From: Bradyrhizobium diazoefficiens
GTDB taxonomy: Bacteria; Pseudomonadota; Alphaproteobacteria; Rhizobiales; Xanthobacteraceae
Direction: 5' to 3'
Length of the DNA: 64,000 nucleotides
Assembly (NCBI RefSeq): GCF_018131185.1
Contig: NZ_JAFCJE010000001.1
Span: 462,001-526,000 of the forward strand
Positions 15,208 through 23,069 of this stretch are shown here, piece by piece (the stretch's first letter is position 1; each line of letters opens with the position of its first letter). The notes beneath the pieces are model-generated. The model was given only the letters and a program-made list of their open reading frames with translations. It did not search any database and was not told the DNA's origin. The translations under genes were made by a program, and so were the position numbers.

Positions 15208-15429
15208 ATCCTCGGAGCTCCAAGGGAGGGCGGACCGGCCACGGCATGGCAGTCGCCTCGAATCCCGCATTTCAAGAACCCTGCCTTTATAAAGCAGATG
15301 CGGCCGAGCGGAAGTGTGATCCGCATTGCAAATTCGAGGTAAATCCTACGCGATCCCGGCGGTGGACGGGGACCGACGAACCGACTAAGCGGAATGGCGA
15401 CCGCCCGGACGGCGGCAGGGACACCTCGC

Positions 15430-16062
15430 ATGCTGGGCATTCACGAAATCTGGCTCTTCATCCTGTCGGGGGTGCTGCTCAACATCACGCCGGGGCCTGA
15501 TTCCGCCTACGTCATCGGCCGCAGCATGCAGATGGGCTGGCGGGGCGGCGCCGCTGCGGCGCTCGGCATCAGCTGCGGCTGCTTTGTCCATGTCGCGGCC
15601 GCGGCGATCGGCCTTTCGGCGCTGCTGATGGCCTCATCGACGGCGTTCTCGATCCTCAAGCTCGTCGGTGCGGCCTATCTCGTCGTGACGGGGCTTCAAA
15701 TGCTGTGGTCGCGCCCGGCGCTGGCTTCAAGCATCGACGAGCCGGTGCAAAGCTCGCTGCGGCGGGTCTTCCTCCAGGGCGTTTTCACCAATGCGCTCAA
15801 TCCCAAGGTCGCGCTGTTCTTCCTCGCCTTCCTGCCGCAATTCGTCGCAGCCGATTCACCGCAGAAGCCGCTGGCCTTCCTGACGCTCGGCCTGATCTTC
15901 ATCTCGACGGGTACGCTGTGGTGCCTGATCCTGGCGGCGTTCGCGGCCAGGGCCGCCCACAGCCTGCGGAGTTCCGAGGGCGCGATCGCCTGGGTCAACC
16001 GTGCGCTCGGCGGCCTCTTCATCTATCTCGGCATCCGCGTTGCCATGCTGGAGAGCCGATAA
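15430..16062 (+). CDS. LysE/RhtB family amino-acid exporter
   Basis: The product (210 aa) has six predicted membrane helices and the family's NITPGPD motif near residue 20 at the end of helix 1. It exports amino acids or analogues such as homoserine lactone or threonine from the cytosol; the substrate cannot be read from the sequence. Length is normal for RhtB. I took the internal ATG at 15430, which begins MLGIHEIW, because the 12 codons before it are charged and unconserved. It is divergent from the cyclase gene and is followed 64 bp later by a GFA-family gene on the same strand. Confidence 0.9.
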   Translation: MLGIHEIWLFILSGVLLNITPGPDSAYVIGRSMQMGWRGGAAAALGISCGCFVHVAAAAIGLSALLMASSTAFSILKLVGAAYLVVTGLQMLWSRPALASSIDEPVQSSLRRVFLQGVFTNALNPKVALFFLAFLPQFVAADSPQKPLAFLTLGLIFISTGTLWCLILAAFAARAAHSLRSSEGAIAWVNRALGGLFIYLGIRVAMLESR

Positions 16063-16125
16063 GCATTCGAACGAATGAGGATACGGACGCGATCGACCCG
16101 AAAGAGGTCGTGCGGGGAGGTTTGA

Positions 16126-16536
16126 ATGGTTCGAGGAAGCTGTCTGTGCGGCGCCGTGCGTTTCGAGATTGATCAGGTGCGCGCGCTGACGCACTGCCAC
16201 TGCGCCAATTGCCGCAAGCTGACCGGTGCGGCCTTCGCGACCTACGCCCATGTCGATGCCGACAAATTTCGCTTCGTGACGGGCGAGGACGCGACGGTGG
16301 CTTACGAATCCGCGCCGGGGAGCTTCCGCTATCGCTGCAAGACCTGCGGTTGCCTGACGCCGGGCAAGGCGAGTTATCTTCCGACCGTCAGCATTCCCGC
16401 CGGCCTGCTCGACGACGATCCGCAAGTCAGGCCTCGCATGCACGTCTTCACCTCGTCGCGGGCGTCGTGGTGGGAGATCGAGGACGATCTGCCTCGATTC
16501 GAAAAATGGGTGCCGGGCTTTGAGCCGAAAGCGTAG
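16126..16536 (+). CDS. GFA-family zinc protein (Mss4-like fold)
   Basis: The 136-aa product has the zinc motifs of the GFA (glutathione-dependent formaldehyde-activating) family: CLCGAVRFE, CHCANCRK and CKTCG. These ligate two zinc ions in a Mss4-like beta fold. The founding enzyme adds formaldehyde to glutathione, but many members have no proven activity. GGGGAGG stands just before the ATG. It may be cotranscribed with the LysE exporter; no functional link is obvious. A divergent GFA paralogue lies at 46865. Confidence 0.92.
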   Translation: MVRGSCLCGAVRFEIDQVRALTHCHCANCRKLTGAAFATYAHVDADKFRFVTGEDATVAYESAPGSFRYRCKTCGCLTPGKASYLPTVSIPAGLLDDDPQVRPRMHVFTSSRASWWEIEDDLPRFEKWVPGFEPKA

Positions 16537-16564
16537 GCTTCCTGGTGACCAGGCAGGGCCTGAC

Positions 16565-17317
16565 CTAGCCGAATTCCTTCAGCAGCGCGCTGCCGGCAAG
16601 ATAAAGGCCGAGCAAAATCATCGCGATCAGGAACCAGCGGCGAAACGCTTCCGCCGGCATCCGTGCCCGCACCGACTGGCCGACGTACATGCCGGCAAAG
16701 GCCATGGCCAGCCCGACGGTGCCCGGAACGATATTCGCCGGCGTCATCAATCCGACGGCGGTCAGGTTGAAGGCGAGCGCCAACGTCGCGGTCGTGAAGA
16801 ACACGCCGAGCGCCTGCACTAGCTCGTCTTTCTCCATGCCGATCGCCTGCATGAACGGCATCGAGGGAATCACCTGCACCCCGGTCGAGGCCGAGATCAC
16901 GCCGGTGACGACACCGACCACGCCGCCGACCCATTTCTCGTTCTGCGGAGCGACGCGAAACTGGAACTTGTTCAGACCGATCACGGCATAGACGATCAGC
17001 AGGGCGCCGAGCACGATCGTGCCGTAGCGCGCATGGGGGCCGGTCAGCGCCCCGGCATTGAGCCAGCATCCGACCACGGTGCCGATCATCAGTGGCCACA
17101 GCCGCCTCAGGATGTCGCGCAAATACGGGCCAACGAAAGTCTGCCAGATGTTGGTGATAATGGCCGGCACGATCACGATGGCGATCGCGCGGCTCGGGGC
17201 CATGCTCACCGCGAGCAGTCCCATGGACACCGTGGGCAGGCCGAGCCCGACCACGCCCTTGACGAATCCCGCAAGCAGGAAGACGGCGGCGATGAGGATG
17301 AGCAGCGGGTCGATCAT
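16565..17317 (-). CDS. TauE/SafE family sulfite or organic-acid exporter
   Basis: The product (250 aa) is a polytopic membrane protein with seven to eight hydrophobic helices and the two-repeat layout of TauE/SafE (DUF81) permeases. Glycine-rich motifs are at the start of each half (GFVKGVVGLGLPTVSMGLL; VVGVVTGVISASTGVQVIPSMP). Members export sulfite, sulfoacetate or similar anions. The ATG at 17317 opens MIDPLLIL with the first helix; the AGGA is unusually close to it, so the exact start is less certain. It is divergent from a LysR gene 170 bp away, the standard arrangement for a regulator and its target. Confidence 0.88.
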   Translation of the reverse strand: MIDPLLILIAAVFLLAGFVKGVVGLGLPTVSMGLLAVSMAPSRAIAIVIVPAIITNIWQTFVGPYLRDILRRLWPLMIGTVVGCWLNAGALTGPHARYGTIVLGALLIVYAVIGLNKFQFRVAPQNEKWVGGVVGVVTGVISASTGVQVIPSMPFMQAIGMEKDELVQALGVFFTTATLALAFNLTAVGLMTPANIVPGTVGLAMAFAGMYVGQSVRARMPAEAFRRWFLIAMILLGLYLAGSALLKEFG

Positions 17318-17487
17318 TCCTGCACATTGACCGAAGCTGCGCGACGGCACAATCTGGAGCTTACGGAGAGTGCCTTCGGTTGGCACGCAGGCTAGGACCT
17401 GATCCGGACACGAAGGGCCGCGTTAGCGCAAGGTGCGCAGCGTTTTCCGAGAAGATCATGCTCCGCCAATGAAAGCACAGATCTGCC

Positions 17488-18378
17488 ATGCGCTTCGACC
17501 TCGTCGACCTCCAGCTCTTCATCGCCGTGGCCGACCAGCGCAGCATCACCCGCGGCGCGGAGCGGTCGAACCTGGCGCTGGCCTCGGCCAGCGCGCGCAT
17601 CAAGGGTCTGGAGGATGCGCTCGGCGTCACGCTGCTCAAGCGCGGGCGGCGCGGCGTCGAGTTGACCGCGGCCGGCGAGAGCCTGCTCGATCATGCCCGG
17701 CTCGTGATCCATCAGATCGACGCCATGCGCGGCGATCTTGCCGGCTTTGCCAGCGGCGTCCGCGCCAGCGTGCATTTCCTCGCCAACACGTCGGGCCTGT
17801 CGGAGCATCTGCCGAAGGCACTGGCCGGCTTCCTGCGCGAGCATCGCGACGTCGCCATCGACATCGAGGAGCGCGAGAGCACCGACATCGCGGCGGCGAT
17901 CACCGGCGGTGCGGCCGATCTCGGCTTTGCCGCAGAGCACGCGCTGCCCGAACACATCGAGCGTTTCGCGTTCAGTGAGGATCGTCTGACGCTGGTGACC
18001 TCACGTCGCGGCCCGTTCGCCGGCCGCCGCCAGATTGACTTTCAGGAGGCGGGAGCCTGCGACTTCGTCGGCCTGACCAGTGCCACCGCGCTTCAGATGC
18101 ACATCGCCAAGCACGCGGCCCGGCTCGGCATGCGTCCGCATTTCCGGGCGCGCCTGCGCGATTTCGACGCGATCTGCCAGATGGTCGCTGCCGACGTCGG
18201 CGTTGCCCTCGTGCCCGAAGCCGCCGCCCGCCGCTGCGCCAAGACGATGCCGCTCGCCATGGTCCGGCTACGCGACGCCTTCGCCAACCGAAAGCTCGTC
18301 ATCTGCGCCCGCAGCTTCAAGGCGCTGCCGCGGCCCGCCAAGATGCTGGTGGAGCATCTGCGGGCGGCGAAGGTGTGA
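17488..18378 (+). CDS. LysR-family transcriptional regulator
   Basis: A helix-turn-helix occupies residues 18-60 (VADQRSITRGAERSNLALASASARIKGLE) and a type 2 periplasmic-binding effector domain runs from about 90 to the end. Length (296 aa) is normal. It sits divergent from the TauE exporter, which it most likely controls in response to the exported compound. I could not find a clean T-N11-A palindrome in the 170-bp gap. Confidence 0.92.
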   Translation: MRFDLVDLQLFIAVADQRSITRGAERSNLALASASARIKGLEDALGVTLLKRGRRGVELTAAGESLLDHARLVIHQIDAMRGDLAGFASGVRASVHFLANTSGLSEHLPKALAGFLREHRDVAIDIEERESTDIAAAITGGAADLGFAAEHALPEHIERFAFSEDRLTLVTSRRGPFAGRRQIDFQEAGACDFVGLTSATALQMHIAKHAARLGMRPHFRARLRDFDAICQMVAADVGVALVPEAAARRCAKTMPLAMVRLRDAFANRKLVICARSFKALPRPAKMLVEHLRAAKV

Positions 18379-18422
18379 GCAGTGCCATTGCGATCGAGGA
18401 GCCGCGTCCTGACGGACCGCGG

Positions 18423-18605
18423 CTAGTGCGTGTTCGATTTGTGCCAATTCTCCAGGTCGATCGGTGGCCGCTTCGGATCGATCTGGTCTTTCTCCGGATT
18501 GCCCTGCCAGGGCTTGTCGGTCTGCCGGTGATTCGGCAGGTCGTTCTGCTGTCGCGGATCGTCGAGCGGGGTCTCTCTCGGATCGTTTTCAACTGCCTTC
18601 GGCAT
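18423..18605 (-). CDS. Small hydrophilic hypothetical protein
   Basis: The product has 60 residues, is almost free of hydrophobic segments and is rich in Pro, Asp, Gln and Lys (DPRQQNDLPNHRQTDKPWQG). It is probably disordered. I chose the ATG at 18605 because AAAGGTG lies just upstream; the frame is open a further 32 codons. It ends 44 bp beyond the stop of the converging LysR gene. It belongs to no family I recognise. Confidence 0.6.
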   Translation of the reverse strand: MPKAVENDPRETPLDDPRQQNDLPNHRQTDKPWQGNPEKDQIDPKRPPIDLENWHKSNTH

Positions 18606-18789
18606 ATGTTCACCTTTCGGAACTGCAGGATGTGTTGCGCGGCGCGCTGGGCCTGCTGACCAACCCGGGTCAAAATGGGTCGTTCCGTCGCGCGCTATCA
18701 TTCACCTGCCACTGCGGCGATCGGTCCAGGAACAGTCCCAGCCGCATGTCATTGCTCCTCTTTGGCAAAACCGAGCCAGGGAGCAAGCC

Positions 18790-18963
18790 ATGTCGAAGAT
18801 GCCGCCCGTACCTGCAGAGCAGCGCAGCAACAAAGGCCCCGGTTCAGATCCAGCGGTTGAGGTCGAAGAGAAGGTCCCCGGCCGTGAGAATTTCGACACC
18901 CAGGGCCATCACGGTAACATCAAGCAGAACACCACCAATCAGGGCCATCGGCAGGATCGATGA
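18790..18963 (+). CDS. Very small hydrophilic protein (57 aa)
   Basis: An ATG preceded by CCAGGGAG opens a 57-codon frame. Its C-terminal half reads GRENFDTQGHHGNIKQNTTN followed by QGHRQDR. It has no membrane segment and is likely disordered. The KQNTTNQGHRQDR ending is one I recall from many small rhizobial proteins of unknown function, so the gene is probably real despite its size. Its stop codon overlaps the start of the next gene (ATGA at 18960-18963), which implies translational coupling. Confidence 0.65.
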   Translation: MSKMPPVPAEQRSNKGPGSDPAVEVEEKVPGRENFDTQGHHGNIKQNTTNQGHRQDR

Positions 18964-19349
18964 TGGCCGACTGGAATAGGTGCAATGCGGGTTCGATGAT
19001 CGTTCTCGTGCTGGTCGCCGCCCTGGCAAGCGCGCCCGTCAGTCAAGCGACAGCACAGGGCGGCGGAGGCTCGGGTGGAGGTGCGGGCAGTGCCGGCACC
19101 TCGTCGGGGACGACGACGGCTCCCGGAACCAACGCCGCCGGAACGGCCCAATCGGGCGGTGGCGCCGGCCCGCGAGGGTCCACGACAGTTGGCCGGCCCG
19201 GCAATCCGGCGGGTGGCGCCAACGTCGGTCGGATCGACGGGACGGTCACGCCGGGTCCCTCGCTGCAAGGCGATGACCAGATCCGCTCGGAGACTTCGGG
19301 GAGCTCAGAGGCTGATCGGAAGATCAAGAGCATCTGCAAAGGGTGCTGA
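18960..19349 (+). CDS. Secreted Gly/Ser/Thr-rich hypothetical protein
   Basis: The product (129 aa) has a signal peptide whose hydrophobic core MIVLVLVAALASAPVSQATA ends near residue 33. A low-complexity region of Gly, Ser, Thr and Ala follows, and a short charged C-terminus ends in KSICKGC. Translation may start at the overlapping ATG at 18960 or at Met13 (18996), which gives a more typical signal peptide. The function is unknown. The overlap with the preceding 57-aa gene suggests a two-gene operon. Confidence 0.65.
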   Translation: MMADWNRCNAGSMIVLVLVAALASAPVSQATAQGGGGSGGGAGSAGTSSGTTTAPGTNAAGTAQSGGGAGPRGSTTVGRPGNPAGGANVGRIDGTVTPGPSLQGDDQIRSETSGSSEADRKIKSICKGC

Positions 19350-19666
19350 CGGATGATCGGGACGCCGGCTTGTCCGGCCCCCCGTCGAGATCCGCGTCAT
19401 CGTGCGGTTCGGGGTCGGCAGCGCAAGGCTTGATGTTCAATTCGTCCTCGAACACGGTCTGGTCGTGACTATGTTCGACCAGACGGCCCGATCCGCCTTC
19501 TGCGACGTTGCGATCGGAAGCAGGATGCCCGAACAGGCTCCCGACCTGAGAAATTTCACCGTCGTTTTTCAGACCTCGGCATCCGGCGGCCCGTGGCGTG
19601 CTGCGGCTTGTGCTCGAGCGAAGCAGCCTGCGTGAGATCGTCATGCAAGCCGCCCGCTCGCGATTG
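19350..19666. other. Intergenic region without a convincing gene
   Basis: This 317-bp gap separates the secreted protein gene from the end of hisN. Open frames exist on both strands (77 aa on plus, 106 aa on minus) but they overlap each other, lack good ribosome-binding sites and show no motif. The minus frame has a hydrophilic stretch (VEHSHDQTVFEDELNIKPC) that might be a small gene remnant. Confidence 0.4.
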
Positions 19667-20449
19667 TCATTGATTGAGCAGCTTCAGTGCTTCTTCGTGG
19701 ACCCTGGCGTCGCCGGCAGCGATGATACGGCCGCCGCCCTGGGCCGGCTTGCCCTCCCAGGTGGTGACGACGCCGCCGGCGCCGGTCACGATCGGGATCA
19801 GCGCCGCGATGTCGTAAGGCTTCAGCTCGGTCTCGACCACGAGGTCGACGTGACCTGCGGCCAGCATGCAATAGGAGTAGCAGTCGCCGCCATAGCGCGA
19901 CAGCCGCGCGTCCTGCTCGATGCGGCCGAAGATGGCGCGGTCGCGCTCGTTCATCAGCAGGGGGCTGGTCGTGTAGGTCGTGGCTTCCGAAAGCCTGGCG
20001 CAGCGGCGGACCTGGAGCCGGCGCTCGCCGGAGGGCCCCTTGTAATTGGCCGAGCCGTTGTCGCCGGAGAAGCGCTCCCCGATGAAGGGCTGGTGCATCA
20101 TGCCGAACACCGGCGCGCCCTTGTGCAGCAGTGCGATCAGCGTGCCCCAGATCGGAAACCCGCCGATGAAGGATTTGGTGCCGTCGATGGGGTCGAGCAC
20201 CCAGACATAGTCGGCGTCCTCGCGCTCGTTGCCGAATTCCTCCCCGACGATACCGTGCTGGGGGAAGTTGGCCTTGATCAGCCGCCGCATCACCGCCTCC
20301 GCAGCGCGGTCGGCCTCCGTCACGGGATCGAAATCCCTGGTCTTGCTTTTGTCGTCGATCGACAGCGAGGTGCGGAAGAACGGCAGGATGGTTTCGCCGG
20401 AGGCGGTGGCAAGCCGTCCGATGAAGGCGGAGAAGTCGATCACCGTCAC
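19667..20449 (-). CDS. hisN: Histidinol-phosphatase, inositol-monophosphatase family
   Basis: The product (260 aa) has the Mg-dependent phosphatase fold of the IMPase superfamily: DPVTEADRAAE, GEEFG (metal Glu), WVLDPIDGTKSFI (metal Asp pair) and LKPYDIAALIPIV (third Asp). In Actinobacteria and Alphaproteobacteria this HisN type dephosphorylates L-histidinol phosphate in histidine synthesis. The DPIDGTKSFI and E-L-K-P-Y-D forms are those of HisN rather than SuhB, though inositol or other sugar phosphatase activity cannot be excluded. I chose the GTG at 20449 (MTVIDFSAFI), which gives the usual length. The upstream in-frame extension is atypical. Confidence 0.85.
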   Translation of the reverse strand: MTVIDFSAFIGRLATASGETILPFFRTSLSIDDKSKTRDFDPVTEADRAAEAVMRRLIKANFPQHGIVGEEFGNEREDADYVWVLDPIDGTKSFIGGFPIWGTLIALLHKGAPVFGMMHQPFIGERFSGDNGSANYKGPSGERRLQVRRCARLSEATTYTTSPLLMNERDRAIFGRIEQDARLSRYGGDCYSYCMLAAGHVDLVVETELKPYDIAALIPIVTGAGGVVTTWEGKPAQGGGRIIAAGDARVHEEALKLLNQ

Positions 20450-20754
20450 AGGCCGAATCCTCGAAAGCGAAAGTTGGACGAAGCTCGCCTCCTGCCTAGC
20501 CCAATTCGGCAGGATCTTGCAGCGCTGTGTTGGTTTGCTCCCTGGTATTTTGAATACCGCAACCGGCTGCCATATCTCAGGCATCTCTTGGCCAAATATC
20601 GATCACGACGTTGAAAACTTAGTTCCGACTATGCCTTGTTCGTATGCAAACATCTATCAACTCATTGAATTTCCTTATCAAAGAAACTGAATCTGGGTTT
20701 CCGTGGAAGCAACTGAGCCATGTGCATATTGCATGGGAAACGGCTCAAAAGTCC
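20450..20754. other. AT-rich leader region between hisN and the sRNA candidate
   Basis: This stretch is markedly richer in A and T than its surroundings, especially 20590-20700. It must contain the hisN promoter on the minus strand. No open frame with a ribosome-binding site is evident on either strand. Confidence 0.5.
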
Positions 20755-20783
20755 TTGCACTTTGTGCGTCGCGGTCGCATATT
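20755..20783 (+). promoter_or_regulatory. Candidate sigma-70 promoter of the small RNA
   Basis: TTGCAC (20755-20760) and CATATT (20778-20783) are separated by 17 bp. They predict transcription from about 20790, immediately before the first hairpin of the RNA candidate. The -35 box matches only the TTG of the consensus strongly. Confidence 0.5.
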
Positions 20784-20789
20784 GTTGCG

Positions 20790-20880
20790 GTGCGGTAGCG
20801 CTTGGCGTTACCGCTGCCCTCCTTGGGCGTTTCCTCCCTAGACTTGGGCCGCTTGCGTCATTCGCGAGCGGCCCTTTTTT
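20790..20880 (+). ncRNA. Candidate small RNA, possibly the alphaproteobacterial mmgR/suhB (ar8) family
   Basis: A free-standing unit of about 90 nt holds three consecutive structures. Hairpin 1 at 20792-20814 is a 10-bp stem with a TTG loop. A short hairpin GCCC-TCCTT-GGGC at 20816-20828 follows. The unstructured linker TTTCCTCCCTAGACTT carries an anti-Shine-Dalgarno motif. A strong Rho-independent terminator then closes the unit (GGGCCGCT ... AGCGGCCC and six T). A promoter is properly spaced upstream. No coding potential is visible. The CCUCCC motif, the size and the place beside an inositol-monophosphatase-family gene fit the mmgR/suhB sRNA family as I remember it; I could not run a covariance model. 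Confidence 0.6.
20846..20880 (+). terminator. Rho-independent terminator of the sRNA candidate
   Basis: The stem GGGCCGCTTGCG pairs with CGCGAGCGGCCC over 12 bp with one G-T pair and a TCATT loop. A run of six T follows. No protein gene ends upstream on this strand, so a terminator here signals an independent transcript. Confidence 0.88.
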
Positions 20881-20989
20881 CTTGCGGCCTTGTTTCTTCG
20901 GCTTTCAGTTCAGCGCGCGCAAACGTGCGAAGCGAAGACACGCTCGCGCTATTCGCAGGCCACACGATCTCAAGAAGAAATACCGGCGC

Positions 20990-21880
20990 CTATTCCGCTG
21001 CGGCCTGGAACGGGCCGAGGTCGACGAACGGAATCGTGGTCGCCAGCACGTCGGCGAGAACGCCGAAATCGGTCGCCACTTGCGCAAAGCGGGGACTGCG
21101 CTCGCGCCGCCGCTCGTCCATGTAGATCGCGCGGTTGAGCTCGAGCTGCACCGCATGCAGGCCGCTCGCGGGATTGCCGTAATGCTCGGTGATGAAGCCG
21201 CCGGCATAGGGCTTGTTGCGGCCGATCGAATAGCCGAGCCCGGTCATGGTCTCCTCGACCCGGTCGGGCAGCAGCGGCGTACAGCTCGTGCCGTAGCGGT
21301 CGCCGATCACGACGTCGGGCCGGCGCGGCTCGTCGCGGGACACGCCGACCGAGGGCATCGAGTGGCAGTCGACCAGCACCACGGTGCCGAACATCTGGTG
21401 CACCTTGTTGATCAGCCGGCGCAGGGCGCGGTGGTAGGGCTTGTACAGCGTCTCGATCCGCTCCAGCGCATCGTCCACCAGGATGCGGTCGCGGTAGATC
21501 TCCTGGCCGTCGCCGACCACGCGCGGAATGGTGCCGAGGCCGCCGGCGACCCGCATCGAGCGGGTGTTGGCAAAGCTCGGCAGCCGTCCGGTGAACATGC
21601 GGGGATCGAGCTCATAGGGCTCGCGATTGACGTCGACATAGGAGCGGGGAAAGTTGACCCGCACGGTCGGAAAGCCGCGCTCGCTCAAATGGCCGATCAA
21701 CTCGTCCATGAAGGAATCTTCGGACCGTCGCAGCGTCGGCAGGTCGATCCTGGAGGCGGCGAGGAATTCGTCCGGATAGGTCGAGCCGGAATGGGGCGAG
21801 TTGAAGATGACGGGCGCACGCCAGTGCGTGGGCTCCACGATCTCGAAGGCTGGCGACACCTCGCCGTCAAACCGGGTCAT
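20990..21880 (-). CDS. N-formylglutamate amidohydrolase family protein
   Basis: The product (296 aa) belongs to the zinc-dependent FGase family, which cleaves N-formyl-L-glutamate to formate and glutamate in histidine degradation (HutG type). Motifs seen are NSPHSGSTYP (zinc His), RVNFPRSYVDVNREPYELDP, LVDCHSMPS (second zinc His) and GGFITEHYGNP near the C-terminus. I used the ATG at 21880 with GAGAAG just before it. No other hut gene is nearby. It lies divergent from cpdR and downstream of the sRNA candidate, a gene order I recall from other rhizobia. A role outside histidine breakdown is therefore possible. Confidence 0.88.
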   Translation of the reverse strand: MTRFDGEVSPAFEIVEPTHWRAPVIFNSPHSGSTYPDEFLAASRIDLPTLRRSEDSFMDELIGHLSERGFPTVRVNFPRSYVDVNREPYELDPRMFTGRLPSFANTRSMRVAGGLGTIPRVVGDGQEIYRDRILVDDALERIETLYKPYHRALRRLINKVHQMFGTVVLVDCHSMPSVGVSRDEPRRPDVVIGDRYGTSCTPLLPDRVEETMTGLGYSIGRNKPYAGGFITEHYGNPASGLHAVQLELNRAIYMDERRRERSPRFAQVATDFGVLADVLATTIPFVDLGPFQAAAE

Positions 21881-22211
21881 CTTCTCAGGCTTCGTCCCTT
21901 CGCGCCGGGATCTGGCGGGTCCAGACCACATCGATTCGGCCGATCGAGCGGCTCTTATGTGTCGTCATTGTCCGGAATCGCAACCATTCTGCCAAGTGAA
22001 AAGATGGGATGGCTTGTTGGAACACGTCTTAACCGTGCGGGCAGGGAGGCGGGGATGAGCCGCCGCGGCTCGATTGCTTCGAGGCGCATTTCGGTTCACA
22101 ACGGGCCGGCAACGGCAGCCGTCTCTGGGTTAAGATTTTCACCCCAAATTTACCCTCTGTCAGGCTTAGTGACCTCTGCTGATATCCTCTGGGGATGCGA
22201 CGATTCCTGCC
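21881..22211. other. Divergent promoter region between the amidohydrolase and cpdR
   Basis: The 331-bp gap should hold both promoters. TTAACC at 22029 and TTAAG at 22131 resemble CtrA half-sites, but no full TTAA-N7-TTAA site is present. No RNA gene or small ORF is visible. Confidence 0.4.
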
Positions 22212-22571
22212 ATGCCAAAGATCCTGCTCGCCGAAGACGACAACGACATGCGCCGTTTCCTGGTCAAGGCGCTGGAAAACGCCGGTTTTCAGGTCTCGTC
22301 CCACGACAACGGCATGGCCGCCTATCAGCGGCTGCGGGAAGAGCCGTTCGAGATGCTGCTGACCGACATCGTGATGCCGGAGATGGACGGCATCGAGCTC
22401 GCCCGCCGGGCCTCGGAACTGGATCCTGATATCAAGATCATGTTCATCACCGGTTTCGCCGCAGTCGCCCTGAACTCGGATTCGGACGCCCCCAAGAATG
22501 CCAAGGTGCTGTCCAAGCCTGTGCATCTGCGTGAATTGGTCAGTGAAGTGAACAAGATGCTGGCGGCCTGA
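22212..22571 (+). CDS. cpdR: CpdR-type single-domain response regulator
   Basis: The whole 119-aa protein is one receiver domain. The acidic pair is at residues 9-10 (LLAEDDND), the phospho-acceptor is Asp52 in LLTDIVMPEMDG, the switch Thr is in MFITGF and the Lys is in LSKPVHLREL. Length, the LLAEDDNDMR start and the SKPVHLRELV end match CpdR. In Caulobacter and rhizobia CpdR takes ClpXP protease to the cell pole so that CtrA and other cell-cycle proteins are degraded; phosphorylation by the CckA-ChpT relay switches it off. It stands between the N-formylglutamate amidohydrolase and a tRNA-Val gene. Confidence 0.88.
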   Translation: MPKILLAEDDNDMRRFLVKALENAGFQVSSHDNGMAAYQRLREEPFEMLLTDIVMPEMDGIELARRASELDPDIKIMFITGFAAVALNSDSDAPKNAKVLSKPVHLRELVSEVNKMLAA

Positions 22572-22645
22572 ATCGGCCCCGTTCCGTCCTTGCGCCGGCT
22601 CCCCTGAGTCGTTATAGGGACCCCACCCGATCTAGACGACCTCTA

Positions 22646-22720
22646 GGGCACGTAGCTCAGCGGGAGAGCACTACCTTGACATGGTAGGGGTCACAGGTTC
22701 GATCCCTGTCGTGCCCACCA
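22646..22720 (+). tRNA. tRNA-Val (anticodon GAC)
   Basis: All stems pair. The acceptor is GGGCACG/CGTGCCC, the D stem GCTC/GAGC, the anticodon stem CTACC/GGTAG with loop TTGACAT, and the T stem ACAGG/CCTGT with loop TTCGATC. The anticodon is GAC, which reads valine codons GUC and GUU. The CCA end is encoded, giving 75 nt. Confidence 0.97.
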
Positions 22721-23069
22721 TCCTTCGCTCGCGGTAACAGAGAGAAGGATGCCGCGCCGAAGCCCAAAGGGCGCAGGCGGGCCGCCGCCGCGAGCTACGG
22801 CTCGGCAAGCCACCGATCTGAATGCGAAGCGTGTCCGGCGGAGCTCGAAGAGCGTAGACGGACTGCCGCCGCGAGACTGGGCTTCCGACACGACACGATC
22901 TCATCGATAGCAGCTCCTCATCAGGATGGAGCGAACGCGTTCGTATCGCGAACGCAGGACTGACCGCCGCCGCTCCCCCGAATCGGATTTGTCCCTAGCC
23001 ATAGGGACAGACTTTCTCCGCGGCCCGCGCGACATTGCGTCAGCGAAATATAATACTGGGGAGGACATC
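22721..23069. repeat. GC-rich duplicated segment downstream of tRNA-Val
   Basis: After the tRNA an inverted repeat (CATCCTTCGCTC ... GAGAAGGATG) opens a region with two imperfect direct copies of a GAAG-rich / GGCGG-CCGCCGCCGCGAG segment, at about 22760-22815 and 22840-22890. Open frames across this part include the well-known spurious tRNA-flank translation TGIEPVTPTMSR. From 22925 the DNA is the leader of the next gene, which has GGGGAGG before its start. No integrase or second copy of the tRNA 3' end is visible. Confidence 0.5.

Noticed and set aside
19324..19644. A 106-codon minus-strand frame downstream of hisN
   Set aside because: It has no internal Met, a weak ribosome-binding site and an overlapping frame on the other strand, so coding cannot be supported.
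22020..22140. CtrA binding site upstream of cpdR
   Set aside because: Only half-site-like TTAA motifs are present, with no TTAA-N7-TTAA.
22671..22904. Minus-strand frame ending TGIEPVTPTMSR
   Set aside because: This is the well-known spurious translation across tRNA 3' ends that fills databases; it overlaps the tRNA-Val gene.
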